Notes: a model not told the origin generated them from the letters alone. A DNA stretch of 11,454 nt from an uncultured Bacilli bacterium (GCA_947628245.1 CANQZH010000014.1:1-11454); one strand, 5' to 3'. Counted from the first letter of the stretch, positions 1-7,648 are shown. Program-made: numbers and translations.

Positions 1-29
1 TTGAAAAATAGTTTATTAAATGGTAGAAT
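1..29 (+). promoter_or_regulatory. Promoter of the pheS-pheT operon
   Basis: A TTGAAA -35 box lies at 1-6 and a TAGAAT -10 box at 24-29, separated by exactly 17 bases. A TGG triplet directly before the -10 box makes it an extended -10. Transcription should start near position 36, just ahead of the T-box leader. The -35 box begins at the first base of the window, so any upstream element is not visible. Confidence 0.7.
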
Positions 30-35
30 ATTTTT

Positions 36-250
36 TAGAAAAACGAGGAAGATGTTTTAGTAGTTAATATGCTTTATTTAAAGAGAGAAACTTTATAGCT
101 GAGAAAGTTTTATTAAAAGGTATTAATGAATTTCAAACATTGGAGTTTGATAGTTATTCGTGCTTTAAACGAGAAAGATGCTAGTCTCCTAGAATTTGGG
201 TGGTACCGCGGCTTTTTTTAGTCGTCCCAAAGTTTAGGAGTTTTTATTTT
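36..250 (+). ncRNA. T-box riboswitch leader, tRNA-Phe specific
   Basis: This untranslated leader senses uncharged tRNA-Phe and controls pheS-pheT. Stem I closes by ATGTTT (52-57) pairing with AAACAT (135-140). An AGTA-type box follows the 5' strand, then AGAGAG near 82-87 and GCTGAGA near 98-104. TTAATA (64-69) pairs with TATTAA (121-126) above the specifier loop. The specifier codon is UUC at 132-134 (UUU at 131-133 would also decode Phe). A stem III-like hairpin pairs TCGT (158-161) with ACGA (169-172). The conserved T-box sequence is at 197-210, with bulge UGGU at 201-204, whose last base fits an A73 discriminator as in tRNA-Phe. The 5' end is inferred from the promoter. Confidence 0.95.
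186..250 (+). promoter_or_regulatory. T-box expression platform with long enclosing helix and T-run
   Basis: Bases 186-200 pair with 226-240 with one mismatch and one G-U pair. Inside this helix sit the seven-base UGGUACC bulge (201-207) and a GCGGC (208-212) with GUCGU (221-225) hairpin, which is the normal antiterminator. The outer helix runs straight into a T-run at 241-250, giving it the look of an intrinsic terminator. No downstream G-rich arm that would pair with CGTCCC to form the usual competing terminator is visible. CTCCT (186-190) can pair with AGGAG at 236-240 or with AGGAG inside the pheS ribosome site (253-257), so translational control is an alternative reading. Confidence 0.6.
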
Positions 251-268
251 GAAGGAGGATTTTTTATG
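251..268 (+). promoter_or_regulatory. pheS ribosome binding site and start
   Basis: A strong AAGGAGG (252-258) sits seven bases before ATG at 266. This fixes the pheS start. The reading frame stays open upstream to a GTG at 200, but that lies inside the conserved T-box sequence and cannot be the start. Confidence 0.9.
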
Positions 269-1273
269 GAAGAAAAGATTAATGATTTAATTTTAATGGC
301 TAAGAAAGAAATAAGTGATATTAAAAAAGAGGCTGATTTACTAAATGTTAAATCTAAGTATTTAGGTAAAAAGAGTGAATTTAATGCTTTACTGGCTTCT
401 TTAAAAGATATGAGTAATGAAGATAAAAAGGTTTTTGGACCACTTTTAAATGCTCGAAAGAAAGAATTAGAACAAATATTTAATGATAAGTTTGATTCTT
501 TATCTTGTAAGGTTGATTTATCTTTTGATGAATCTTTACCAGTAAATATTTCTAAAGGATCATTACATCCCGTTACAATTGTTGCTAAGGAAATTACGGA
601 TGTTTTAAAAAGAATGGGATTTACAGTTTTAAAAGGTTATGAAATGGAAGATGATTATCATAATTTTGAAGCTTTAAATATTCCTAAAGATCATCCTGCT
701 AGAGATATGCAAGATACGTATTATTTAGATAATGGTTTGTTACTTAGAACTCAGACTAGTGGGGATCAAATACACGCGATGGAAAAATATGATTTACCTT
801 TAAGAATATGTTCACCAGGTAGAGTTTTTCGAAATGAAGATTTAGATGCTTCTCACGAGAATACTTTCTTTCAAATTGAAGGTATGGTTGTTGATAAAAA
901 TATTAAAGTTGAAAATTTAATTTATGTAATGAGAGAAGTTTTAAAAGAAGTCTTTCATCAAGATGTTAAAGTTAGATTAAGACCTGGTTTTTTCCCTTTT
1001 ACTGAACCTAGTTTTGAAATGGATATGAGTTGTTTAATATGTGGTGGTAAAGGTTGTTCTACTTGTAAAGGGGGAGGTTGGATTGAATTAATTGGTTGTG
1101 GTATGGTTCATCCTAATGTTTTAAAAAATTGTGGAATAGATCCTGATGTTTATACTGGTTTTGCTTTTGGAATTGGGTTAACACGTTTAGCAATGATGAA
1201 GTATAAAATTAGTGATATTCGTTATTTAAATAGTGGTGATTTAAGATTTTTAGATGAATTTGAAATAGAGTAG
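266..1273 (+). CDS. pheS: Phenylalanyl-tRNA synthetase alpha subunit
   Basis: PheS is the catalytic alpha subunit of the cytoplasmic alpha2-beta2 synthetase that charges tRNA-Phe with phenylalanine using ATP. The 335-residue product has normal length. Residues 1-85 form the charged N-terminal coiled-coil arm that contacts tRNA. The class II core follows: a motif 1 region near 130-151 (HPARDMQDT), motif 2 at 186-206 (RVFRNEDLDASHENTFF then QIEG) and motif 3 at 298-308 (GFAFGIGLTRL). Four cysteines at about 256, 259, 264 and 267 form the CxxC-type knuckle common in bacterial PheS. The motif 2 segment HENTFFQ differs from the common HSHQFHQ form. It is translated from ATG 266 and followed after ten bases by pheT. 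Control is by the Phe T-box upstream. Confidence 0.98.
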   Translation: MEEKINDLILMAKKEISDIKKEADLLNVKSKYLGKKSEFNALLASLKDMSNEDKKVFGPLLNARKKELEQIFNDKFDSLSCKVDLSFDESLPVNISKGSLHPVTIVAKEITDVLKRMGFTVLKGYEMEDDYHNFEALNIPKDHPARDMQDTYYLDNGLLLRTQTSGDQIHAMEKYDLPLRICSPGRVFRNEDLDASHENTFFQIEGMVVDKNIKVENLIYVMREVLKEVFHQDVKVRLRPGFFPFTEPSFEMDMSCLICGGKGCSTCKGGGWIELIGCGMVHPNVLKNCGIDPDVYTGFAFGIGLTRLAMMKYKISDIRYLNSGDLRFLDEFEIE

Positions 1274-1286
1274 GAGTGATGGTATG
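1271..1286 (+). promoter_or_regulatory. pheT ribosome site overlapping the pheS stop
   Basis: The pheS stop TAG (1271-1273) is part of the ribosome site TAGGAG, and ATG follows at 1284. The layout TAGGAGTGATGGTATG implies coupled translation of the two subunits. The same layout recurs at 9568. Confidence 0.8.
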
Positions 1287-3617
1287 TTAATTTCTTGTAA
1301 TAGATTAAAAAGTTATATTAAAGATAGTGAAGATATTGATTTTGTAAAAGTTTGGGATATTTTTACGATGCGAACTGCTGAAGTAGAAAATGTGGTTATT
1401 AAGGGTGAAGATTTAAAAGATGTTGTTACGGCTAAGATTGTTTCTTGTGAGAAGCATCCTGATAGTAATAAATTATCGCTTTTAAAGGTAAGTGATGGTA
1501 ATTCTATTTATGATATTGTTTGTGGAGCGCCTAATGTTCGGGTTGGTCTTATTGGAGCTTTAGTTAAAGTTGGGGGTATGGTAAGTGGAATGAAGATTAC
1601 TTCTCGTAAACTTGCTGGATATGTCTCTAATGGAATGATGTGTGCTTGGGATGAACTTGGTATTGGATCTGATCATTCTGGTATACTTGAACTTCCTAGT
1701 GATACTCCTTTAGGCGTTTTATTAACTGATTTATATCCAATTAAAGATATTATTGTAGAAATTGATAATAAATCACTTACTAATCGTCCTGATTTATGGG
1801 GACATTATGGAATTGCTAGAGAAATTGCTAGTATTACAAATCATAAATTATTAGATTTACCAGTTTTGGAAGTTGTTAATGATAAGAATGATTTAGATAT
1901 TAAGGTTTTAGAACCTTTGTTATGTCCTCGTTATTGTGGAATTAAGGTTAGTAATTTAAAGAATAATACAACTCCAATTGATATGCAAATTTTCTTATCT
2001 TATGTGGGAATGCGTTCAATATCTTTGTTTGTTGATTTAACTAATTATTTAATGTTAGAACTTGGTCAACCAATGCACGCTTTTGATGAGCGAGTAGTAA
2101 AAAATATTGTTGTTAAAAAAGCTAATGATGGGGATACTTATACAACTTTAGATAAAGTAGAACGTAAATTAAATAGTGATAATTTGATGATAACTAATGG
2201 TGATGAGTATTTTGGAATTGCTGGTGTTATGGGAGGACTTGATAGTGAAATTCTTCCTGATACTGATAGTATTTTTATTGAAAGTGCTAATTTTCAGGCT
2301 GGTTCTATTAGAAAGACGGCTGTTAGTTTAGGATTAAGAACTGATGCTTCTGCTCATTATGAAAAAAGTTTAGATCCAAATATGTGTGATTTTGCTTTAA
2401 AAAGATTATTATATTTACTTAAGGGTGAAAATCCGGATATGGAGATTATGTCTAATTTAACTGATATTTATCCTAATCCTTTAAAAGAAAAAGAAGTTGT
2501 TTTATATAAGAAAAATATAGGACGTTATACAACATTAGAGATAAGTGATGATGAGGTTAAGAAAATATTAGAATCTTTAGGATTTAAGGTTAAAGTTAAT
2601 AAAGATAGTTATGATATTATTGTACCTACAATGAGAGCTACTAAAGATATTAGTATGGAAGCTGATATTATTGAAGAGTTAATTAGAATGATTGGTTATG
2701 ATAAAATAAAAGAATTACCAATGGTAATGAATGCTAGTTCTAAAGTTTGGGAAAATGTTTGGGATTGTGAGTATAATGTTAAGAAATTACTTGCTAGTGT
2801 GTTTAATTTAAATGAAGTTCATTCTTATATTTGGTATGAAGATGAGATGTTAAATAAATTAGGGATTATTAAAAATAATGTTAAATTGTTAGGTCAAAGT
2901 AAGAATAATATTTTAAGAGATGATTTAAGTTTAAGTTTATTACCTATTGTTAAAAATAATTTTAAAAATCGAAGTGAAATGGGGATTTTTGAGATTGGGA
3001 CTGTTATTAAAGATAATGAAAATCATAGTCATTTAACTGTTCTTTTAGCGAGTGATGAGTCTAAGGTTAAAGATATGTATATGAAAGGTAAAGAAATTGT
3101 TGAGTATTTATTTAAGATGGTTAAACATCAAGAAGTAAGTTATCAACATCAAAGGCCTTATGATTATTATAATGAAGATAAGAGTTTAAAGATTATTTGT
3201 GATGGTAAAGATGTTGGATATTTGTTATTGTTTGATAGTAAAAGTAATCGTTATGTAGGTAAGAATAAGGTTGTTGTAGGAATTGATATTGATTTTAATA
3301 ATTTTATGAATGTTAAAACTAAAGAAATTATTTTTAAAGAGATTAGTAAATATCCAGTTGTTAATTTAGATTATACTATTTTAACTGATAAAGATATGAA
3401 TTATGATAGTTTATTAAATGTTTTAGATGGCTTTAATAATAAGTTAATTATGGAACGACAATTTGTTGATGTTTATCCTAATGATGATAAATTAAAATAT
3501 ACTATTCGTTATGAAGTGGGAAGTTTAGAAAGAACTTTAACTAGTGAAGAATTAGAAAAATTTAAAAATAAGTTTATGAAATATATTAAAGAAAAAGGAT
3601 TAGAAATTATTAGCTAA
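1284..3617 (+). CDS. pheT: Phenylalanyl-tRNA synthetase beta subunit
   Basis: PheT is the structural, editing and tRNA-binding beta subunit of phenylalanyl-tRNA synthetase. At 777 residues it is full length for the bacterial form. Domains in order: N-terminal part, an EMAP/OB-type tRNA-binding domain at about 41-150 (HPDSNKLSLLKV), the B3/B4 editing domain at about 210-365 (ELGQPMHAFD near 259-268), B5 at about 403-475, a catalytic-like class II fold at about 485-670, and the C-terminal ferredoxin-like anticodon-binding domain at about 685-775 (KYPVVNLDYTIL near 689-700). The segment DNKSLTNRPDLWGHYG near 161-176 resembles a divergent PheT subtype rather than the DLTPNRADCLS form of B. subtilis or E. 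coli, as I recall them. It is co-transcribed with pheS, and its stop codon lies inside a terminator hairpin. Confidence 0.98.
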   Translation: MLISCNRLKSYIKDSEDIDFVKVWDIFTMRTAEVENVVIKGEDLKDVVTAKIVSCEKHPDSNKLSLLKVSDGNSIYDIVCGAPNVRVGLIGALVKVGGMVSGMKITSRKLAGYVSNGMMCAWDELGIGSDHSGILELPSDTPLGVLLTDLYPIKDIIVEIDNKSLTNRPDLWGHYGIAREIASITNHKLLDLPVLEVVNDKNDLDIKVLEPLLCPRYCGIKVSNLKNNTTPIDMQIFLSYVGMRSISLFVDLTNYLMLELGQPMHAFDERVVKNIVVKKANDGDTYTTLDKVERKLNSDNLMITNGDEYFGIAGVMGGLDSEILPDTDSIFIESANFQAGSIRKTAVSLGLRTDASAHYEKSLDPNMCDFALKRLLYLLKGENPDMEIMSNLTDIYPNPLKEKEVVLYKKNIGRYTTLEISDDEVKKILESLGFKVKVNKDSYDIIVPTMRATKDISMEADIIEELIRMIGYDKIKELPMVMNASSKVWENVWDCEYNVKKLLASVFNLNEVHSYIWYEDEMLNKLGIIKNNVKLLGQSKNNILRDDLSLSLLPIVKNNFKNRSEMGIFEIGTVIKDNENHSHLTVLLASDESKVKDMYMKGKEIVEYLFKMVKHQEVSYQHQRPYDYYNEDKSLKIICDGKDVGYLLLFDSKSNRYVGKNKVVVGIDIDFNNFMNVKTKEIIFKEISKYPVVNLDYTILTDKDMNYDSLLNVLDGFNNKLIMERQFVDVYPNDDKLKYTIRYEVGSLERTLTSEELEKFKNKFMKYIKEKGLEIIS

Positions 3618-3632
3618 TCTTTTTTATTTTTT
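3592..3632 (+). terminator. Terminator of the pheST operon, overlapping the pheT 3' end
   Basis: AAAAAGGATTAG (3592-3603) pairs over 12 positions, with one G-U, with CTAATCTTTTTT (3614-3625), leaving a ten-base loop. A T-rich run continues to 3632. The ascending arm is coding sequence and the descending arm contains the TAA stop (3615-3617). Confidence 0.8.
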
Positions 3633-3722
3633 ATTAAAAAAGTTGATTTATTTAAAAAATATGATATTATATGATATATTTTTTGCAAAAAAAACAAAAA
3701 AAATGTTTTTTTGATAAAATAA

Positions 3723-3743
3723 TGATATAATATATATAGGAGG
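3723..3743 (+). promoter_or_regulatory. Extended -10 promoter and ribosome site of the ATPase gene
   Basis: TGATATAAT (3723-3731) is an extended -10 element; no good -35 box lies at 16-18 bases upstream. The AGGAGG ribosome site is at 3738-3743, nine bases before ATG 3753, so the predicted transcript would start very close to the ribosome site. The stretch 3633-3722 is AT-rich with homopolymer runs and shows nothing else I can support. Confidence 0.6.
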
Positions 3744-3752
3744 TTGGGGAAA

Positions 3753-4889
3753 ATGAAAATATTAAGAATTGTTGCTAATAATTTTAAATTATGTGAAAAA
3801 GATTTTACGATTTCTTTTATACCTGTTGGTAATAAAACAAAAGATGATAAAGAATTTGAACTTCAAGAAATAGCTGATGATTTATATGTTTTTAATACGA
3901 TAGGAATTATTGGTAAGAATGCTTCTGGGAAAACAATGACGGTAGAATTATTATCAGTTGTTTATGATATTTTTTCTAATTATAGAATTAATAATTCTAA
4001 AAATATTTTTAAATTTATTGATAAAACGGTAAGTTTGGATATTACTTTTTTTAATGATGGAATAGTGTATAGATATAAAACTGATTTAGTTAAAAATGTT
4101 AAATCAGTTGGTGATGTTTCAATCTTTTTTAGAAATGAAAAATTGTATAAAAGAAATTATAAAAAGGCTCATTCTAAAAATATTTTTGAATTTGAAAAAT
4201 TTGAGGAAATTGTAAATGATTTTCCGTTACCTGAGGATACATCAATTATTTATTTATTATTAAAGAATATAAATTTAAAAGGTATATATTGTTCTAGTAA
4301 TGATTATTCATATATTGATTATGCTAATGCTTTTAATATATATAAGTTGTTAAATAATAATGTTGCTGTTATATCTTCTTTGCTTAAAATGTTTGATGAA
4401 CATTTAAATAATATTGAAATGTTAAATGAAAATAAGTATCGAATTACATATAGTAATGGGGTTAAGCAAAATGTATCTGATAAAGAGATGTTTGAAATAT
4501 TATCTAGTGGAACTACTAAGGGTTTTAGTTTATTTACTTTAGTTGTTTATTCTTTAAAAACTGGGGCTGATTTAGTTATTGATGAAATTGAAAATCATTT
4601 TCATAAAACTTTAGTTGAAAATTTAGTGGGGTTATATAAAGATAAATCAGTAAATAAAAATAATGCTACTTTAATATTTACTACTCATTATTGTGAAATT
4701 TTGGATTTATTTAGTAGAAGTGATAATTTATATATAAGTAAATATGAAAACAATATAAAATTGGAAAATATGTATGAAAAGTATAAATTTAGGAATGAAT
4801 TATTGAAAAGTAATAAATTTTATAATAATGAATTTAATACTAATGTTAGTTATGATGCTTTAATGAATTTTAAAAAGGAATTAATGTAA
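3753..4889 (+). CDS. AAA15/OLD-like ABC-type ATPase, candidate defence ATPase
   Basis: This 378-residue protein is a stand-alone ATPase of the AAA15/AAA21 (OLD, RloC, AbiL) superfamily. The start MKILRIVANNF is typical of the first beta strand. Walker A is GKNASGKT at 54-61, an ABC signature-like LSSGTTKG lies at 250-257, Walker B is DLVIDE at 273-278 with catalytic E278, and the H-loop histidine is H312 (TTHYCEILD). The region between, about 85-245, is rich in Asn and Lys and holds no recognisable domain. ATG 3753 is preferred over in-frame TTG 3744 because AGGAGG ends at 3743. The stop overlaps the next start by one base (TAATG), so the two proteins are probably made in coupled amounts. Such ATPases commonly act as sensors or regulators of an associated nuclease in anti-phage systems. 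That role here is inferred. Confidence 0.85.
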   Translation: MKILRIVANNFKLCEKDFTISFIPVGNKTKDDKEFELQEIADDLYVFNTIGIIGKNASGKTMTVELLSVVYDIFSNYRINNSKNIFKFIDKTVSLDITFFNDGIVYRYKTDLVKNVKSVGDVSIFFRNEKLYKRNYKKAHSKNIFEFEKFEEIVNDFPLPEDTSIIYLLLKNINLKGIYCSSNDYSYIDYANAFNIYKLLNNNVAVISSLLKMFDEHLNNIEMLNENKYRITYSNGVKQNVSDKEMFEILSSGTTKGFSLFTLVVYSLKTGADLVIDEIENHFHKTLVENLVGLYKDKSVNKNNATLIFTTHYCEILDLFSRSDNLYISKYENNIKLENMYEKYKFRNELLKSNKFYNNEFNTNVSYDALMNFKKELM

Positions 4890-5428
4890 TGAAAATACTT
4901 TTGATGTGTGAGGGGCAAAATGAAGAAGTGTTGTTAAATATTTTATTAGATAATAATGCATTAGTAATTAATCGAGATGATTTAATTGGTAGAAGACCTT
5001 ATCCAATACGACAATTAAATAATCCAATTATTAAAGTTGAATTAAAACATTATGGATTACCTATTAAGATATATAGAATAGGTGATACTCAAAATGATAG
5101 GTTAATTATTCCTAATGATTTAAAAAGATTTGTTTCTAAAAATGATATTTATAAATTTTGTACTAAACCTGAATTAGAAATTTTAATGATAATAAATGAA
5201 AATTTAGAAAAGGAATATGAGAAGGTTAAAAGTTATGAATCTCCAAAACTATTTGCAAAAAAGAATATTAAATTTAATGGTAAAAGATATGATCAGTCTT
5301 CTTTATTTTTTCAGGAATATTATGGAGGAGAGAATGTTAAAAATTTAATTAGAAATATTAAAAAATATAGAAAGTATAAAAATCATCGTAGAAAAGATGA
5401 ACTTTATTTAGCTGATTTACTAAAGTAA
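4889..5428 (+). CDS. Small TOPRIM/RloB-like protein paired with the ATPase
   Basis: This 179-residue, lysine-rich protein has no family I can name firmly. Its N-terminus, MKILLMCEGQNEEVLLNILL, resembles the first strand and helix of TOPRIM domains, where the glutamate (E8) is catalytic. A strand ending in RIGDTQND (63-70) could supply the acidic pair (D66, D70), although the middle position of a DxDxD pattern is Q68. TKPELEILMII (92-102) occupies the place where RloB-type proteins carry a conserved SNPxFELWLL segment. The C-terminal third is basic and helical. The gene overlaps the ATPase stop by one base, so it is almost certainly its functional partner. An effector nuclease role, as RloB/AbiLii or AriB have beside AAA15 ATPases, is an inference. 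No signal peptide or membrane helix is seen. Confidence 0.6.
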   Translation: MKILLMCEGQNEEVLLNILLDNNALVINRDDLIGRRPYPIRQLNNPIIKVELKHYGLPIKIYRIGDTQNDRLIIPNDLKRFVSKNDIYKFCTKPELEILMIINENLEKEYEKVKSYESPKLFAKKNIKFNGKRYDQSSLFFQEYYGGENVKNLIRNIKKYRKYKNHRRKDELYLADLLK

Positions 5429-5433
5429 AAAAT

Positions 5434-5468
5434 AAAAATACCAGTTAATTTGAACTGATATTTTTTTT
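5434..5468. terminator. Bidirectional terminator between convergent genes
   Basis: CAGTT (5442-5446) pairs with AACTG (5453-5457) around a six-base loop. The stem extends past one C/A mismatch into AAAAATA (5434-5440) with TATTTTT (5459-5465). T-rich runs leave the hairpin in both directions, serving the plus-strand ATPase pair and the minus-strand LCP gene whose stop is at 5467-5469. Confidence 0.8.
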
Positions 5469-7590
5469 ATTCAAGTTCTTCACTAGTTGGGTTTGATATT
5501 GAAGGATTACCAGGAATTGTTTCTTCTTCCTCATCTTCTTTTTTATCGTTTGGTTTAGAATCTTGTTTTTCTTCTTCTTTATTAGGGGTTGTATCATTTT
5601 TATTTGAGTTATTTTCTTCTTTATCTTGTTTGTTATCTTGTTCCTTGTCTTGCTCGTTGTTTTGTTCTTTATCTTCTTCTTTATCGTTATTTGTTTCGGT
5701 ATCATTATCGGTTTCTTTATCATTATCAATGGTTGTTTGTTTTTCTTCTTCATAGTTGTTAACATAGATAGTAAATCCTGAGATGTTTTTAACCATTGTT
5801 CCTTCTGGAATGCTTTGTCTTAGGATGATACCTTCTATTTCATCTGGATCACTTTCATATTCAATATTAAGTGATAAATCATTATTATTGGCAAAGCTTT
5901 TAGCTGTACTAACACTTTCACCTCTAAAGTCTGGCATAAAGTTAAGGGTTGAACCTTTGTAAATTCCTTTACCTATTATTTCACTACTACGTTCATAGTC
6001 TTCTTTATAATCATATTCGAATGTTCTAATTGTCTCGGTTTTTAAGATTCCTAAATTTTCTTTCATTGCTTCAGTTATAGCATCTAGGCTACCACTGTAA
6101 TAACCTAGGGCACTTACTTGATAACCACCTAGATAAGTTTCAATATTGTAATATGTTAAATATGTTTTTTGAATATTGATAAAGTCATTACCAGCAAGGG
6201 CTTGGATTAGCATTGATTTAATTGTTTGATAGAAAGATAAGATTTGAGTTGTTTTCATATTTGTAGCTATGTGTTTACTGATGGTATCAAGAATGTTTTC
6301 AAAGTCACTTATTGATGCTGTTTGAACTAGTTTTTGGGCTATAGCTTCTAAGACTAATTGTTGATGTCTTCCTCTTGCTATATCACTTTCTAAGTAACCG
6401 TGTCTATTTCTAGCATATGCTAAGGCTTGTTCGCCATTTAAGTGTTGCATTCCAGTATCCATACAAATTAAATGTTCTCCAAATCTTCTTAAAGAGTCTT
6501 GTTCACAAAGTCTTCCATTATATACACTATTATAGTAGTCATAATCAGGAGGTTCAACATTAACATCAATGCCACCGATTGTTTCAACTAAATCAACTAC
6601 TGCTTTAAAATCAATTTTAATGAAGTAATCAATTTCAATATCAGTTAAATTTTCAATAGTATCAACAACACAACTAGTACCGCCATAAGCTGCTGAATTT
6701 ATTTTACTGTATCGATTATTATTACAAGATATTGGAACATATAAATCTCTTGGAATACTAAACATTGTAGCATTTAAGGTTTGAGGATTAAAAGTTATTA
6801 ACATTAAGGTATCACCATTAAAGGCTGCATTAGGGTCTAATTCATCTTCAAATTCAGAGTCAACTCCTAAAACTAAGACTGTAAATGGTTCAGTTAAACT
6901 TTTGGTTGAAATCATTTCACTTTCTTCAGTTTTCATTTCTTTTGAATAGCTTTTGACTACTTTAGTTTCTTGCAAAATATTTTGATATTTTTCTTCATTA
7001 CCGAATAAAATAGGATAATCTTTAGAAATAAAGATACCATCAACTTCACCATTATATAAGGCTGATAATAAAATATGAATATCATCATAATCTTCTGATT
7101 TAATTTCATTTTTAATTTTTTCTTTTTCAATCATTTCTTTAGCAAGAATATAATTTTCGCGATTAGTTTCATTATTAATCATTCCTAATACAGATTCATC
7201 AGTTAATTCAGTATCTTTTAAGGTTAATAAAACGGTGGTATAAGTTGAAGTATCACTAGTTGTGAAATTATCTAAAACATTATAGATTTTATTTATATAG
7301 TAACTTGATATACCAAATAATATAGTAAAAATTAAGGCAAAAATGGTAAATGGAATAAAAACTTTCTTTTTGTGGGTAATCATTGATGTTAAACCAAATA
7401 TTAAATAAAGAATGCCAAATAAACCAAAGAAAATTAATAAAGCTATTCTTAAAGCTGTTTCAATTCCTTGTAAGATTAGCATACTTCTAAAAAAGAAAAC
7501 ATAAAAAGTTATATATAGAATTAAGCTAGTAAAATAAAAAAAATTATAACCTTTACCAGCGTTTTTGATTTTTTTAAATAATACTTTCAT
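5467..7590 (-). CDS. LytR-CpsA-Psr (LCP) family protein with C-terminal PASTA domain
   Basis: LCP proteins transfer undecaprenyl-linked glycopolymers such as teichoic acid or capsule to peptidoglycan on the outer face of the membrane. From ATG 7590 the product is 707 residues. Three hydrophobic helices lie at about 17-37, 44-70 and 77-96. An extracellular region at about 105-225 vaguely recalls substrate-binding proteins. The LCP domain spans about 234-421, with FNGDT near 257-261, SIPRD near 278-282 and the arginine-rich ARNRHG...DIARGRHQQ near 393-411, the pyrophosphate-binding residues of the family. A PASTA domain (MPDFRGES...ILRQSIPEGT) is at about 550-612. The last 95 residues are low-complexity Asp, Glu, Lys, Asn and Gln. 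GTG 7602 is an alternative start. ATG 7590 is preferred because the mapped promoter would leave GTG only about eleven bases of leader. Confidence 0.9.
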   Translation of the reverse strand: MKVLFKKIKNAGKGYNFFYFTSLILYITFYVFFFRSMLILQGIETALRIALLIFFGLFGILYLIFGLTSMITHKKKVFIPFTIFALIFTILFGISSYYINKIYNVLDNFTTSDTSTYTTVLLTLKDTELTDESVLGMINNETNRENYILAKEMIEKEKIKNEIKSEDYDDIHILLSALYNGEVDGIFISKDYPILFGNEEKYQNILQETKVVKSYSKEMKTEESEMISTKSLTEPFTVLVLGVDSEFEDELDPNAAFNGDTLMLITFNPQTLNATMFSIPRDLYVPISCNNNRYSKINSAAYGGTSCVVDTIENLTDIEIDYFIKIDFKAVVDLVETIGGIDVNVEPPDYDYYNSVYNGRLCEQDSLRRFGEHLICMDTGMQHLNGEQALAYARNRHGYLESDIARGRHQQLVLEAIAQKLVQTASISDFENILDTISKHIATNMKTTQILSFYQTIKSMLIQALAGNDFINIQKTYLTYYNIETYLGGYQVSALGYYSGSLDAITEAMKENLGILKTETIRTFEYDYKEDYERSSEIIGKGIYKGSTLNFMPDFRGESVSTAKSFANNNDLSLNIEYESDPDEIEGIILRQSIPEGTMVKNISGFTIYVNNYEEEKQTTIDNDKETDNDTETNNDKEEDKEQNNEQDKEQDNKQDKEENNSNKNDTTPNKEEEKQDSKPNDKKEDEEEETIPGNPSISNPTSEELE

Positions 7591-7619
7591 TAAGTAACCC
7601 ACTTTCTAATTTCTAAAAT

Positions 7620-7648
7620 ATTATATAATAAAATAGGAAAATACTCAA
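7620..7648 (-). promoter_or_regulatory. Promoter of the LCP gene
   Basis: On the minus strand a TTGAGT -35 box (7648-7643) and a perfect TATAAT -10 box (7625-7620) are separated by exactly 17 bases. Transcription should begin near 7613, giving a leader of about 22 bases to ATG 7590. Confidence 0.75.

Noticed and set aside
200..265. Upstream GTG extension of pheS by 22 codons
   Set aside because: It reads through the conserved T-box sequence and has no ribosome site, while ATG 266 has a strong one.
3744..3752. TTG start for the ATPase gene
   Set aside because: It directly abuts the AGGAGG at 3738-3743, leaving no spacing; ATG 3753 is correctly placed.
5490..5760. Possible simple tandem repeat array
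   Set aside because: The pattern comes from codons for Asp, Glu, Lys, Asn and Gln in the LCP tail; no fixed period is maintained.
5445..5765. Lys-rich minus-strand open frame
   Set aside because: It is a shadow of the low-complexity tail of the LCP gene in another frame, with no ribosome site.
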